Positions 29,297 through 38,955 are shown, counted from the stretch's first letter. The stretch is 64,000 bases of DNA from Streptomyces maremycinicus (GCF_001184025.1 NZ_BBYG01000009.1:248001-312000), one strand, 5' to 3'. The notes: a model not told the origin generated them from the sequence alone. Made by a program: numbers and translations.

Positions 29297-30553
29297 ATGA
29301 GCCTCACCGGGACTCCGTTCCTCTACACCCTGATCGCACTGTCCGTGGCCGCCGTCGCGCTGCCACTGCTGACGTGGTCACGGCTGCGCGGACCGCGGGT
29401 CCTGCGCGCCGCGGCCCGGATGGTGATGCTGCTGTTCGCCCAGGGCACGGCCGTGGCCCTGGTCTTCGTCCTGGTCAACAACGACAACGGCCTCTACGAC
29501 ACCTGGGACGACCTGCTGGGCACCGGCACCCATGTGCAACAGGCCGCCGACCTGGGCGCCGACGGCACCGGCGGCATCGCGCTGGACCGGCTGCCCAAGG
29601 TCCGGCAGACGTTCGAGCAGGCCGAGGGGCCGGGCATGCACGCGGCGGGCGGGGTGCGCGTCACCCAGCTCGAGGGCCGGGTCTCCGGCGTCGACGCCGA
29701 GGTCTACGTCTGGCTCCCGCCGCAGTACGACGAGCCCGCCTACGCCCGTCGCGCCTTCCCCGTGGTGGAACTGCTGCCGGGCTATCCGGGCTCCGCGAAG
29801 TCCTGGTACGGGACGCTGCGGGTGCACGAGCAACTGGCGCCGCTGATGCGCGCGGGCAGGATCGCCCCGTTCATCCTGGTCGCCCCGCGCACCACACTGC
29901 TGCCGGGCGTGGACACCGGCTGCGCCAACGTCGCGGGCACCGTCAACGCCGACAGCTGGCTCAGCATCGACGTACCGAAGATGGTCAGGGACAACTTCCG
30001 GGCCCAGCCCGCGCCGAAGGGCTGGGCGGTCGCCGGGTACTCGGCCGGCGGCCACTGCGCGACGAAGCTCGCCGTCGCCCACCCGGACCGCTACCGGGCC
30101 GCGGTGAGCCTGTCCGGGTACAGCGACCCGATCGTCGAGCCCGACTCCCTCGCCGCGCAGAGCCCCGCCCTGCGCCGGGCCAACAACCCCTACCTGCTGC
30201 TCCGCGGGGCCACCGTGCCGCCGCCCGTGGCCCTCTACCTCTCCGGCCAGCCGAAGGACGGCTACGAGGCCGCCCTGGCCCTGCGGCACGAGGCGAAGGC
30301 GCCGACGGCCGTGCACGTCGTCTACATCCCGACCGGCGCGGGCGGTCACACCATGGCGCTGTGGCGGCCGCAGGTCGTGCCCGCGTTCCGCTGGCTGACC
30401 ACCCAGCTGGACCAGCGCCCGGTCACCCGCGACGGGAACGGGCGGGGCGAGACGGACGGCACTACTCCTCGCGCACCGTCGAGCGCCGGTTCCAAGCACG
30501 CGGCGCTCGCCAGTGGAAACGCATCGCGAGCAGCCGCAGCACGAAGGCCGTGA
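29297..30553 (+). CDS. Membrane-anchored esterase (alpha/beta hydrolase, Esterase D/antigen-85-like)
   Basis: 418 residues from ATG at 29297, though a GTG at 29246 is also open. The first 60 or so residues hold two hydrophobic segments (PFLYTLIALSVAAVALPLL and MLLFAQGTAVALVFVLV), so the catalytic part faces out. The hydrolase part has FPVVELLPGYPGSAKSWYG, IAPFILVAPRTT and the nucleophile elbow WAVAGYSAGGHCATKLA, with the likely His in AGGHTMAL. Related enzymes include mycolyltransferase-like esterases. The last 92 bases overlap the end of the TRIC gene on the other strand. Substrate not known. Confidence 0.82.
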   Translation: MSLTGTPFLYTLIALSVAAVALPLLTWSRLRGPRVLRAAARMVMLLFAQGTAVALVFVLVNNDNGLYDTWDDLLGTGTHVQQAADLGADGTGGIALDRLPKVRQTFEQAEGPGMHAAGGVRVTQLEGRVSGVDAEVYVWLPPQYDEPAYARRAFPVVELLPGYPGSAKSWYGTLRVHEQLAPLMRAGRIAPFILVAPRTTLLPGVDTGCANVAGTVNADSWLSIDVPKMVRDNFRAQPAPKGWAVAGYSAGGHCATKLAVAHPDRYRAAVSLSGYSDPIVEPDSLAAQSPALRRANNPYLLLRGATVPPPVALYLSGQPKDGYEAALALRHEAKAPTAVHVVYIPTGAGGHTMALWRPQVVPAFRWLTTQLDQRPVTRDGNGRGETDGTTPRAPSSAGSKHAALASGNASRAAAARRP

Positions 30554-31118
30554 CCGCGGCCACCCCGCTGGCCAGCGGGGTGAGCACGTCGTAGTGGATG
30601 CAGAGCACCACCATGCTCGCGCCGACGATCGCCGGGACCGCGTAGAGATCGCGGTCCCAGCGCAGCAGCGACGGCACCTCGTTGGCCAGCACATCGCGCA
30701 GCACACCGCCGCCGACGGCGGTGGCGAGGCCCAGCGCGGCCGACGCGGTGAGGTTGAGGCCGTAGTCGTAGGCTGTCGTCGTCCCCGTGACGCAGAACAG
30801 GCCGAGGCCCGCCGCGTCGAAGACGTTGACGCCCGTCTGGATGCGCTCCACCTGCGGATGCAGGAAGACCACCAGGAGAGCGGCCAGCAGCGGGGTGAGG
30901 AAGTACCCCAGGTCGGTGAAGGCGGCCGGGGGCACGGCACCGATGACCAGGTCCCGGAAGACTCCGCCGCCCAGCGCGGTGACCTCGGCGAGCATGGCTA
31001 TGCCGAACACGTCGAAGTTCTTGCGGACGGCCAGCAGCGCGCCCGAGATGGCGAAGACGAAAATGCCGATCAGGTCGAGCGTGTGCTGGACGGAGGGGCT
31101 GAAGATTTGCTGGAGCAC
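30462..31118 (-). CDS. Trimeric intracellular cation channel (TRIC/UPF0126) family protein
   Basis: 218 residues from GTG at 31118, or 225 from GTG at 31139. TRIC-type, two tandem repeats of three helices: LIGIFVFAISGALLAVRKNFDVFG with GGGVFRDLVIG and AAGLGLFCVTGTTTAYDYG with GGGVLRDVLANEVP. The GG(G)xxRD hallmark occurs in both halves. The protein is expected to pass K or other monovalent ions. Its 3' end overlaps 92 bases of the convergent esterase. A long hairpin (31142-31172) lies upstream, ending the opp operon that precedes it on the same strand. Confidence 0.9.
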   Translation of the reverse strand: MLQQIFSPSVQHTLDLIGIFVFAISGALLAVRKNFDVFGIAMLAEVTALGGGVFRDLVIGAVPPAAFTDLGYFLTPLLAALLVVFLHPQVERIQTGVNVFDAAGLGLFCVTGTTTAYDYGLNLTASAALGLATAVGGGVLRDVLANEVPSLLRWDRDLYAVPAIVGASMVVLCIHYDVLTPLASGVAAVTAFVLRLLAMRFHWRAPRAWNRRSTVREE

Positions 31119-31141
31119 CCCTACATTCTCACCCAGCACTG

Positions 31142-31172
31142 AGCCCCCGCCTTACATTGCAAGGCGGGGGCT
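31142..31172 (-). terminator. Intrinsic terminator of the oligopeptide ABC operon
   Basis: Perfect 12-bp stem AGCCCCCGCCTT (31142-31153) with AAGGCGGGGGCT (31161-31172), loop of seven bases. It lies 10 bases after the oppF-like stop at 31182 and before the TRIC gene. Confidence 0.9.
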
Positions 31173-31181
31173 GCGTGTTAC

Positions 31182-32507
31182 TTACTTCTCTTTGGCCGGA
31201 GTGTCGTCCTCGGAAGCCTCCGGGGCGACCTCGGTGGCCTCCGTCGGCTCCGCGGCCTCGCTCGGCTCCGCGGCCTCGGTCGGTTCCGCGGCCTCGGTCG
31301 GCGTCGCGGCCGCTTCGGCCGCCACTTCCGCCGCCACCGCGGCCGACGTCTCCGCCGACTCCGCGAGCACCTCGTCGGCGACCAGCTCGGCCGCCTCCTT
31401 CGCGGCGGTCAGCAGGACGGTGTCCTGCGGAGCCTGGTCCGCGAAGTTCTCCGGGTGGTGGCAGGCGACCTGCTGGCCGGGCCGCAGCTCGATGAGGGGC
31501 GGCTCGGTGGTCTTGCACACCTCGGTCGCCTTCCAGCACCGGGTGTGGAAGCGGCAGCCGCTCGGCGGCGAGATCGGCGAGGGCACGTCACCCTTGAGCA
31601 GGATCCGCTCGCTCTTGGCGTTCTTGCGCCGCGGGTCCGGGATCGGCACCGCCGACATCAGCGCCTTGGTGTACGGGTGCATCGGCGACTTGTAGAGCAG
31701 GTCGCGGTCGGCCAGCTCCACGATCTTGCCGAGGTACATCACCGCGATGCGGTCCGAGACGTGCCGGACGACCGAGAGGTCGTGCGCGATGATCACGTAG
31801 GTGAGGCCGAGCTCCTGCTGGAGGTCGTCGAGCAGGTTGACGACCTGCGCCTGGATCGACACGTCGAGCGCCGAGACCGGCTCGTCCGCCACGACCAGCC
31901 TCGGGTTCAGCGCGAGCGCGCGGGCGATACCGATGCGCTGGCGCTGGCCGCCGGAGAATTCGTGCGGGTAGCGGTTGTAGTGCTCGGGGTTGAGACCCAC
32001 GACCGACAGCAGCCGCTGCACTTCCTTCTTGATGCCGCCCTCGGGCTCGACGCCCTGGAGCTTGAAGGGAGCGCCGACGATCGTGCCGATGGTGTGGCGC
32101 GGGTTCAGCGACGAGTACGGGTCCTGGAAGATCATCTGCACATCGCGGCGCAGCGGACGCATGCCGCCCACCCCGAGGTGCGTGATGTCCTTGCCCTGGA
32201 ACTCGACCTTGCCCGCGGTCGGTTCGAGCAGCCGGGTGATCAGCCGGCCCATCGTGGACTTGCCGCAGCCGGACTCGCCCACGACGCCGAGCGTTTCGCC
32301 GGAGCGGACCTCGAAGTCGATGCCGTCGACCGCGTGCACCGCCCCGACCTGCCGCTGGAGCAGGCCCTTCTTGATCGGGAAGTGCTTCTGGAGGCCGGTC
32401 ACCTTCAGCAGGACCTCGCCGGGGGCGGCGTCCTTGGTGAGCGTCGCGCCCTCCGTCGGACCCTCGGCCTGCGCGGGGATCTTCACCGCTTTCTCGTCGT
32501 CACTCAC
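31182..32507 (-). CDS. Oligopeptide ABC transporter ATP-binding protein, OppF-like, with long C-terminal tail
   Basis: 441 residues, about 90 longer than usual OppF/DppF proteins. ABC motifs: GESGCGKST (Walker A), [16 protein letters not shown] (signature) and [12 protein letters not shown] (Walker B region), then the C-terminal Fe-S-like CRFHTRC of oligopeptide ATPases. Beyond about residue 350 comes a tail of Ala/Glu/Pro with repeats of the type EAAEPT and EAAEPS. The core couples ATP use to peptide import. It starts at a GTGA overlap with the preceding ATPase gene. The last gene of the operon; hairpin follows. Confidence 0.92.
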   Translation of the reverse strand: MSDDEKAVKIPAQAEGPTEGATLTKDAAPGEVLLKVTGLQKHFPIKKGLLQRQVGAVHAVDGIDFEVRSGETLGVVGESGCGKSTMGRLITRLLEPTAGKVEFQGKDITHLGVGGMRPLRRDVQMIFQDPYSSLNPRHTIGTIVGAPFKLQGVEPEGGIKKEVQRLLSVVGLNPEHYNRYPHEFSGGQRQRIGIARALALNPRLVVADEPVSALDVSIQAQVVNLLDDLQQELGLTYVIIAHDLSVVRHVSDRIAVMYLGKIVELADRDLLYKSPMHPYTKALMSAVPIPDPRRKNAKSERILLKGDVPSPISPPSGCRFHTRCWKATEVCKTTEPPLIELRPGQQVACHHPENFADQAPQDTVLLTAAKEAAELVADEVLAESAETSAAVAAEVAAEAAATPTEAAEPTEAAEPSEAAEPTEATEVAPEASEDDTPAKEK

Positions 32508-33601
32508 AGCTTCGGCGCAATCTCTTCGGTCCAGATACGCTCCCGCTGCTCCGTGCCCAGGTGGCAGGCGGCCCAGTGCCGGCTGCCGACCTCGGCCAGC
32601 TCGGGCCGGACGGTGCGGGTGACGTTGTCCTTCGGGAGGTCCGCGTACGGGCAGCGCGGGTTGAAGGCGCAGCCGGACGGGATGTTGATCAGCGAGGGCG
32701 GGGAGCCCTTGACCGGGATCAGGCGCTCCTGCTGCTCACGGTCCAGCCGCGGCATCGAGCCGAGCAGACCCCAGGTGTAGGGGTGCCGGGGCTCGTAGAA
32801 CACCTTGTCCGCCGGTCCCCGCTCGACGCAGCGGCCGCCGTACATCACCAGGATGTCGTCGGCGAGCTCGGCCACCACGCCCAGGTCGTGGGTGATGACG
32901 ATGACCGCGGAGCCGAACTCCTTCTGGAGATCACGGATCAGGTCGAGGATCTGCGCCTGGACGGTCACGTCCAGGGCGGTCGTCGGCTCGTCCGCGATCA
33001 GCAGCTCGGGGTTGTTGACCAGCGACATCGCGATCATCGCGCGCTGCCGCATACCGCCCGAGAACTCGTGCGGGTAGCTGTCGACCCGCTTGTCCGGCTG
33101 CGGGATGCCCACCCGGTCGAGCATCTCGACCGCGCGGCGCTTGGCGGTCTTCTTGTCGACGTCGTGGTGGATCCGGTACGCCTCCACGATCTGCTGACCG
33201 ATCGTGTAGTACGGGTGCAGCGCGGACAGCGGATCCTGGAAGATCATCGCCATCTCGCGGCCGCGCAGCTTGCGCACGTGGTCCGGGTCGGCGGACAGCA
33301 GCTCGGTGCCGTCGAGCCAGATCTCGCCGGAGATCTGGGCCTTGCGCTTGCCGTACTGGCCGGCCGTGTGCAGGCCCATGATGCCGAGCGAGGTCACCGA
33401 CTTGCCGGAACCGGACTCACCCACGATGCCGAGGGTCTTGCCCTTCTCCAGCTGGAAGCTGAGCCCGTCGACGGACTTGACCAGGCCGTCGTCGGTCGGG
33501 AAGTGGACCTTGAGGTCGCGCACTTCGAGGAAGGCGGTCGGCGCGGGCGAGGCGGGGGTGGGTTCGCCCACGGCCGCTCCGCTCTTGCTGAGTTCGGTCA
33601 T
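32504..33601 (-). CDS. Oligopeptide ABC transporter ATP-binding protein, OppD-like
   Basis: 365 residues from ATG at 33601. ABC motifs: Walker [10 protein letters not shown], signature [16 protein letters not shown], Walker [14 protein letters not shown]-loop VITHDLGVV. The C-terminal oligopeptide domain with [11 protein letters not shown] is present. It couples ATP hydrolysis to peptide uptake together with the OppF-like partner. Its start overlaps the permease stop by ATGA and its stop overlaps the next gene by GTGA, indicating translational coupling. Confidence 0.95.
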   Translation of the reverse strand: MTELSKSGAAVGEPTPASPAPTAFLEVRDLKVHFPTDDGLVKSVDGLSFQLEKGKTLGIVGESGSGKSVTSLGIMGLHTAGQYGKRKAQISGEIWLDGTELLSADPDHVRKLRGREMAMIFQDPLSALHPYYTIGQQIVEAYRIHHDVDKKTAKRRAVEMLDRVGIPQPDKRVDSYPHEFSGGMRQRAMIAMSLVNNPELLIADEPTTALDVTVQAQILDLIRDLQKEFGSAVIVITHDLGVVAELADDILVMYGGRCVERGPADKVFYEPRHPYTWGLLGSMPRLDREQQERLIPVKGSPPSLINIPSGCAFNPRCPYADLPKDNVTRTVRPELAEVGSRHWAACHLGTEQRERIWTEEIAPKL

Positions 33602-34596
33602 GCGAGCCTCACTCGGGGGTCGATCACGGCGTACAGGATGTCCACCACGAGGTTGGCGACGAGCACCGCCAGAGAAGTGATCAGGGTGACGCCCAGGATG
33701 ATGGGCAGGTCCTGGTTCTTGATGGCGTTGAGCACCGCCTGGCCGAGGCCGGGCAGGTTGAACGCCGTCTCGGTCAGGATCGCACCGCCGATGAGGGCGC
33801 CGAGGTCCATGCCGAGCATGGTCAGCAGAGGGGTCATCGTGGAACGCATCGCGTGCTTCCCGATGACGGTGTGTTCCTTGAGGCCCTTGGCGCGGGCGGT
33901 ACGGATGTAGTCCTCGCCGAGGATCTCCAGCATGGTGGCCCGGGTGATGCGGGCGTACATGGCCGCGTAGAGGAACGCGAGGGTGACCCACGGCAGGATC
34001 ATGCCGCCGAACCAGCCGGTGAAACTCTCGTCCAGCGGTACGAACTGCCCGTCGAACAGGTCGAGTCCGTACACGAAGATCGACAGGGCGACCATGCCGG
34101 TGAAGTAGATCGGGAGCGAGACACCCGAGAGCGCGATGACCATCGCTCCGCGGTCCCACAGGCTGCCCCGCTTGAGCGCGGAGAGCACGCCCGCCGAGAC
34201 ACCGAAGATCAGCCACAGCACGGCGGCACCGAGCGCGAGCGCCAGGGTCACCGGGAAGCGGTCGGTCAGCACCGGCCAGACGGCCTGCTCACTGCGGAAG
34301 GAGTAGCCGAAGCACGGGGCGGCGCAGTGGATGGAGTCGCCACCGCCCGTGTAGGTCCGGCCGGCGAAGATGCCCTTGAAGAATTCCCAGACCTGGGCGT
34401 AGATCGGGTCGCCCAGGCCCAGCTTCTCGCGCACACCCTCGACGGCGGCAGGGTCGGCCTGCTTGCCCACGAAGCTCAAGGCGATGTCTACGCCAGCCCA
34501 CTTGGGGATGAGGAAGAAGATGCCGAAGACCACCATGACGATGACCACGAGCATCACTGCGGCGGCGAACAACCGCCTGATGAGGTAAGCGAGCAC
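33598..34596 (-). CDS. Oligopeptide ABC transporter permease, OppB-like
   Basis: 332 residues. Starts MLAYLIRRLFAAAVMLVVIV, the usual OppB/DppB beginning with a helix and a periplasmic loop, then about six membrane helices. The permease EAA loop, coupling to the ATPases, is seen as IRTARAKGLKEHTVIGKHAMR. Members form the channel with OppC. It lies 110 bases after the binding protein; the gap contains a 7-bp hairpin that could set their expression ratio. Confidence 0.94.
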   Translation of the reverse strand: MLAYLIRRLFAAAVMLVVIVMVVFGIFFLIPKWAGVDIALSFVGKQADPAAVEGVREKLGLGDPIYAQVWEFFKGIFAGRTYTGGGDSIHCAAPCFGYSFRSEQAVWPVLTDRFPVTLALALGAAVLWLIFGVSAGVLSALKRGSLWDRGAMVIALSGVSLPIYFTGMVALSIFVYGLDLFDGQFVPLDESFTGWFGGMILPWVTLAFLYAAMYARITRATMLEILGEDYIRTARAKGLKEHTVIGKHAMRSTMTPLLTMLGMDLGALIGGAILTETAFNLPGLGQAVLNAIKNQDLPIILGVTLITSLAVLVANLVVDILYAVIDPRVRLA

Positions 34597-34603
34597 AGCT
34601 CTC

Positions 34604-34625
34604 GGCCCGCCGCGGACCGCGGGCC
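34604..34625. promoter_or_regulatory. Hairpin between binding-protein and permease genes
   Basis: GGCCCGC (34604-34610) pairs with GCGGGCC (34619-34625) with an eight-base loop. It lies in the 110-base gap between the substrate-binding lipoprotein (34707) and the permease (34596). It may protect the 3' end of the abundant binding-protein message or attenuate transcription, a common arrangement in such operons. Confidence 0.45.
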
Positions 34626-34706
34626 ACCGGATTGTGTCCAGTGACCCGCGGATCCGCCGCGCCGGCCTTCACCTGCCTTTCGTGCCGTTCGGCGGGTGTG
34701 CCGGGA

Positions 34707-36506
34707 CTACTTCTTCGGGTTCTTCAGACCGAGGTTCACGAAGTCGTACTGACCGCTGTAACCGTCGGTGGTGTAGACGTTCGCCAGGTTGTCCGAGCGC
34801 CAGTTGATGAACCGCTCGAAGACGAAGGGCAGGTAGTACGCGCCCTCCATCACCTTGTGGTTGATCTCCGTGGCGATCTTGGTCTTGCCGGCGTCGTCCA
34901 GGGTGGTGACGTACGAGGAGAACAGACCGTCGATCGTCTTGTCGTTGATGAGCGCGTAGTTGTTGTTACCGCTCTCCGCGATGTACTTGCTGCTCCACAG
35001 CGGCAGACCGAAGCCCTGGACGGACGGGAAGTCCGGACCCCAGCCCATGATGATGATGCCGTAGCCCTTCTTCTTCACGTTCGAAGGGCTGCCGATGATG
35101 CCGGCGGTCTGCGAGCCGTCGTACTGGTCGATCTCGGCGGTGATGCCGATCTTCTTCAGCGACGCCTGGAGGGACTGGGCGGTGGCCACCTCGACCGGCT
35201 TGTTGTTACGCACCGCGATGGTGGTCTTGAAGCCGTTCGGCTGACCGCAGGCCTTCAGGGCCTCCTTGGCCTTGGCCTCGTTGCCGCTCTTGTTGGCGCC
35301 GGCGATCTCGTACGGGTCGTACTTCTGACCCTCGGCACCCGGGACGGACGGCGGCAGCATGTTGGTGCCGATGTCGCCACCGGCGACCGGACCGCCGCGG
35401 GCGGTCTGGAGCGACACGTGGTCGGCGCCGAGGATGACGGCCTTGCGGCACTCGATGTTGTTGAACGGCGCGACGCTCTGCGGGAAGACCGCGTAACGGA
35501 CGTAGCCGGAGACCGGGTTGTCCAGGTTGGCCTTGTGCTCCTTCAGGGCGGTGGTGCGGCCCTGCGGCGACATGCCGGTCTGGTTCAGGTCGAGGTCCAG
35601 GTCACCGCTCAGCAGACGCTGGTCGAGCTGGTTGGCGTCCGAGAAGAACTGGATGGTGATCTGGTCCGGGTAGGCCTTGCGGATCGGGTCCGAGGCCTGC
35701 TTCCAGGAGGTGTTGCGGACCAGCTTGAGGTCCTTGCCCGGGCTGTAGGACGCGAACTTGTACGGGCCCGAGGAGAACGGCTTGAGGCCGTACTTGGACT
35801 TGGTGTCCATGTCCTGGCGGACCGGCGAGGCCGACACCAGGGCGAGCATCTCCTCGAAGTCCGAGTTGGCCTGCGGGAGGTGGAAGACGATGGTCTTGTC
35901 GTCCGGCGTGTCGATCGCCTTCAGACCCAGCTTGTCCGCGGACGTGTCCTTGTAGGGACCCTTGTACTCGCCCTTGGGGTCGAGGACGTCCTTCAGGTAC
36001 GTCGGACCGCCGGACAGCACGTCCTGCGCCCACACGCGCTCGATGCCGTACTTCACGTCCTTGGACGTGATCGGCTTGCCGTCCTCCCACGTGACGCCGT
36101 CACGCAGGGTGTACGTGTAGGTCTTGCCGTCGTCCGTGACCTTCGCGGTCTCGGTGGCGAGGTCCGGAGTGACCTCGGCGCCCGCGGCGCCCGGCTCGGC
36201 CTTGTTCGTGACGAGCTGACGGCTGTAGTAGCGGGCGAAGTTCCACATCATGCCGTAGTAGCCACGCGTGGTGTCCCACGAGTCGGCATCCTGCGCGGCA
36301 CCGAACTTCAGCGTGCCGCCCTTCTTGGCGGCGGACGCCTGGGCGACCTTGTTGTTCGCGGCGTCGAAGCCGGCGGCACCGGAGCTCGAGCCCTTGTCGC
36401 CGTCGTCTCCACCGCCGCCGCACGCCGCCGTGGTCAGCAGCGCGGCGACCGCGGCAGCAGCGGCAAACGCCTGCTTCCGCCGCCCTGAGGTGCGTTGGGT
36501 AGTCAC
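34707..36506 (-). CDS. Oligopeptide ABC transporter substrate-binding lipoprotein
   Basis: 599 residues from GTG at 36506; GGAGGA lies about 9 bases upstream. Lipoprotein signal ending LLTTAACGGGG. The SBP_bac_5 (oligopeptide-binding) domain has GGTLKFGAAQDADSWDT, TYTLRDGVTWEDGKPITSKDVKYGIERVW, FVNLGLKNPKK at the end and the central RYAVFPQSVAPFNNIECRKAVILG. Probably binds short peptides outside and delivers them to the permease. S. coelicolor has a binding lipoprotein in this place. Ligand unknown. Second gene of the operon after the OppC-like permease. Confidence 0.95.
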   Translation of the reverse strand: MTTQRTSGRRKQAFAAAAAVAALLTTAACGGGGDDGDKGSSSGAAGFDAANNKVAQASAAKKGGTLKFGAAQDADSWDTTRGYYGMMWNFARYYSRQLVTNKAEPGAAGAEVTPDLATETAKVTDDGKTYTYTLRDGVTWEDGKPITSKDVKYGIERVWAQDVLSGGPTYLKDVLDPKGEYKGPYKDTSADKLGLKAIDTPDDKTIVFHLPQANSDFEEMLALVSASPVRQDMDTKSKYGLKPFSSGPYKFASYSPGKDLKLVRNTSWKQASDPIRKAYPDQITIQFFSDANQLDQRLLSGDLDLDLNQTGMSPQGRTTALKEHKANLDNPVSGYVRYAVFPQSVAPFNNIECRKAVILGADHVSLQTARGGPVAGGDIGTNMLPPSVPGAEGQKYDPYEIAGANKSGNEAKAKEALKACGQPNGFKTTIAVRNNKPVEVATAQSLQASLKKIGITAEIDQYDGSQTAGIIGSPSNVKKKGYGIIIMGWGPDFPSVQGFGLPLWSSKYIAESGNNNYALINDKTIDGLFSSYVTTLDDAGKTKIATEINHKVMEGAYYLPFVFERFINWRSDNLANVYTTDGYSGQYDFVNLGLKNPKK

Positions 36507-36625
36507 GATCTCGGATCCTCCGGATAGATGAGAGATACCCCGTGTGAAGACCACGGGACGGTTGGGGCGCCGTGTGTTCGGCGGTGCTGCGGCTCGCTGT
36601 GTTCGCTGGTCCCCGCGGGGGCGGA

Positions 36626-37633
36626 TCAGCGGGAGGCCTTCGGGTCCAGTGCGTCCCGGACGCCGTCGCCGAAGAGGTTGAAGGCGAGCACGGTGATGAA
36701 GATCGCCACACCCGGGACCACCATGTACATCGGGTCCGACTCGTAGTAGTCGATCGCGCTCGAGAGCATCTGCCCCCACGAGGCGGTGGGCGGCTTGACC
36801 CCGACGCCCAGGAAGCTGAGCGCCGCCTCGGTGAGGATGTTGGTGGGGATCATCATCGTCGTGTAGACGACGATCGGGGCGACCAGGTTGGGCAGCAGTT
36901 CCTTGAACAGGATGTACAGCCGCCCCGCGCCCAGCGATCGGGCGGCCTCCACGTACTCGCGCTCACGCAGCGAGAGCGTCTGGCCGCGCACCACGCGTCC
37001 GATGTAGGGCCAGCCGAAGAAGCCGATGACCAGGATCATCACGAAGACACGCACGCTCGAACCGGAGAGGCCGAGCAGGTCGTTCGGCATGACGGAGACC
37101 AGCGCGATGATGAAGAGCAGCTGCGGGAAGGCGAGCAGACCGTCCATCACCCGGCTGATGAGGGAGTCGACCCAGCCGCCGAAGAAGCCGGCGAGGATGC
37201 CCAGCACGGTTCCGAGGATCACCGCGACCACGGCCGACAGGAAGCCGACCAGCAGCGAGATCCGGGCGCCGTAGAGGATGCGGGCGAAGATGTCGCGGCC
37301 GTTGACCGGCTCGACGCCGAGCAGGTGGTCGCCGCTGAGACCGCCCAGAGAGCCCGTGGGCGTACCGAAGAGCGGGTCGATCAGGTTCTCGTGGTACTCG
37401 TTCGGGTCCTGCCCGAGCAGCCCGGTGATGACCGGCGCGAGCAGCGCGACCACGACCAGGACGAGCACGACGACGCCGCCCGTGAGGGCGAGCTTGTCCC
37501 GCTTGAGGCGCTCCCAGGCGATCCGGCCCAGGGAACGGCCCTGAACGGCCTTGGCGCCGCTGGTGGCGACCGACGCTTCCTCGGCCGCGCTCGGGGCCGC
37601 TTCCGCGGTCGGCTCGTGCAATGGTGCCGTCAT
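36626..37633 (-). CDS. Oligopeptide ABC transporter permease, OppC-like
   Basis: 335 residues. N-terminal Ala/Glu-rich cytoplasmic region (about 40), then WERLKRDKLALTGGVVVLVLVVVALLAP and six helices in the OppC arrangement. EAA loop: YVEAARSLGAGRLYILFKELLPN. First gene of the five-gene operon OppC-SBP-OppB-OppD-OppF. The order, with OppC first, is unusual compared with E. coli oppABCDF. Upstream are 313 bases with several hairpins, so control may lie there. Confidence 0.95.
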   Translation of the reverse strand: MTAPLHEPTAEAAPSAAEEASVATSGAKAVQGRSLGRIAWERLKRDKLALTGGVVVLVLVVVALLAPVITGLLGQDPNEYHENLIDPLFGTPTGSLGGLSGDHLLGVEPVNGRDIFARILYGARISLLVGFLSAVVAVILGTVLGILAGFFGGWVDSLISRVMDGLLAFPQLLFIIALVSVMPNDLLGLSGSSVRVFVMILVIGFFGWPYIGRVVRGQTLSLREREYVEAARSLGAGRLYILFKELLPNLVAPIVVYTTMMIPTNILTEAALSFLGVGVKPPTASWGQMLSSAIDYYESDPMYMVVPGVAIFITVLAFNLFGDGVRDALDPKASR

Positions 37634-37946
37634 CTGGCAGGGACCCCTCTCAACCGGCGGTAGCCGGCCCGCACTTGCCGCTGTAGCGGCGTGATCAGTC
37701 CGTAATACGCAGGGGATAAGTCCCCTGACGCCGGAGTCTTCAACGGTTTGGCGATCAGTAGCCAGACTTGGCAGTGAATGGATGCGTAAACGTGATCCGG
37801 GTAGAGGGGTTCCGTTATCCGGACGGTGGGTAACGCCCCCCGGACACTGACTTATTGGGTCAGAACGGACAAAACCGGTACCAATCGCCGCTATCTACGC
37901 GCGAAGACACCCGGTCCCGACCTCGCGGCAGGACCCGTCTCGGACG
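37634..37946. other. Intergenic leader of the opp-type operon (313 bases)
   Basis: No gene seen. On the minus strand this is the upstream region of the opp-type operon. Three small hairpins occur: CCGGC-ggta-GCCGG at 37654-37667, GCCGCT-gt-AGCGGC at 37677-37690, and CAGGGGA-taag-TCCCCTG at 37710-37727. The farther part (37740-37900) is less GC-rich and likely holds the promoter, but no clear -35/-10 pair was found. Confidence 0.6.
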
Positions 37947-38741
37947 TCAGTATCGTCCGGTGGGCGGATAGCCGTAGCCACCGGCCGGCGCCTGGACAGG
38001 TGCCGGCGCGTGGGCCTCGCGGTCGTAGAAGGGCCGCGCGGTGGCACGCATCCACATCACGACGGGGTCGTACTCGTCGGTCATGGCGACCGTCGACACC
38101 GGCAGCCCGTCCGGGACGGCCCCGATGGACTGCTGCATCATCGCCCGTACGGCGTCCACGGCCGGCGGGGAGGAGTCGTAGACGTCCAGTCCGATGGCCA
38201 GGTAGGGCGCGCCCAGCGCCGGCTGCACCCAGGCGCGCCGCAACGCGCGGACCGCCGGGGTACGGTGGGCGTTCTGCGCGAGCAGGGCGTAGAACTGCGG
38301 GATCTCGATGCCCGGTTCGGACAGCCGCAACGGCCCCGCGGGCTGGCGCTCCAGGCCGGTGGCGATACGGCGCAGATCGAGCCAGGGGATGCCGACCCCG
38401 CCGCCGGGGGCGTGCGGGTTCAGCCAGAGGCCGTAGTGGTCGGGGTAGAGGGTGCGGGCCACGTCCAGCCCGTCCACCACCTCGTACGACCTGTTCCAGC
38501 CGCTCGCGCTGAGCTCCTGGGCCGAGGTGACGCAGGGCGCGTAGCCGTGCCCCTCGACCTCCATGTTTCCGTACTGGGCGTCCGGGGAGCCCGCCTGGCC
38601 GTGCCAGAGCAGCATCCAGACCTGGCCGGAGGACGGGGTCGCGAGCGCGCGCAGGAGCGCCTCGTAGGCGTCGTAGCGCCCGGGCGTGACCTGGCGCAGC
38701 ATGTGCTCGACCGAGCCGGTCGCGGCAGTGCCAGCGCTCAC
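37947..38741 (-). CDS. SseB-like protein 1 (enhanced serine sensitivity family)
   Basis: 264 residues from GTG at 38741 with GAAGGGG upstream. Similar in layout to SseB C-terminal domain proteins: LRQVTPGRYDAYEALLRALA, HYGLWLNPHAPGGGVGIPWLDLRRIATGLE and a long central domain ending with DEYDPVVMWMRATARPFYDRE. The Pro/Gly/Ala tail is low complexity. E. coli SseB alters serine sensitivity by an unknown mechanism. The gene pair is divergent from the glycine/serine operon by way of the P-loop gene. Function here unknown. Confidence 0.78.
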   Translation of the reverse strand: MSAGTAATGSVEHMLRQVTPGRYDAYEALLRALATPSSGQVWMLLWHGQAGSPDAQYGNMEVEGHGYAPCVTSAQELSASGWNRSYEVVDGLDVARTLYPDHYGLWLNPHAPGGGVGIPWLDLRRIATGLERQPAGPLRLSEPGIEIPQFYALLAQNAHRTPAVRALRRAWVQPALGAPYLAIGLDVYDSSPPAVDAVRAMMQQSIGAVPDGLPVSTVAMTDEYDPVVMWMRATARPFYDREAHAPAPVQAPAGGYGYPPTGRY

Positions 38742-38763
38742 TTTGAATCGCCCCTTCGAGAAA

Positions 38764-38793
38764 GTGCCCCGCGTCTGAGTGCCCCGCGTCGGA
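38764..38793. repeat. 15-bp tandem duplication
   Basis: GTGCCCCGCGTCTGA (38764-38778) is followed by GTGCCCCGCGTCGGA (38779-38793), with one difference. It sits in the 214-base gap between the two SseB-like genes. No open frame stands out in that gap. Confidence 0.85.
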
Positions 38794-38955
38794 GTCCAGC
38801 TTAGGCGCTCCGCCCGGTCGCGCCGTTGAGAGCTCGGGGCTGACCGCGCGTCGGCGGACGCGTGTGCGGTCCGGCCGGTCGCGACCCGCGGCCGCGCCGC
38901 GGACGAAGACAGCCCCCCGCGCCCCCGCGGGTGGGCCGCTCCTGGGGTCCGCCGT

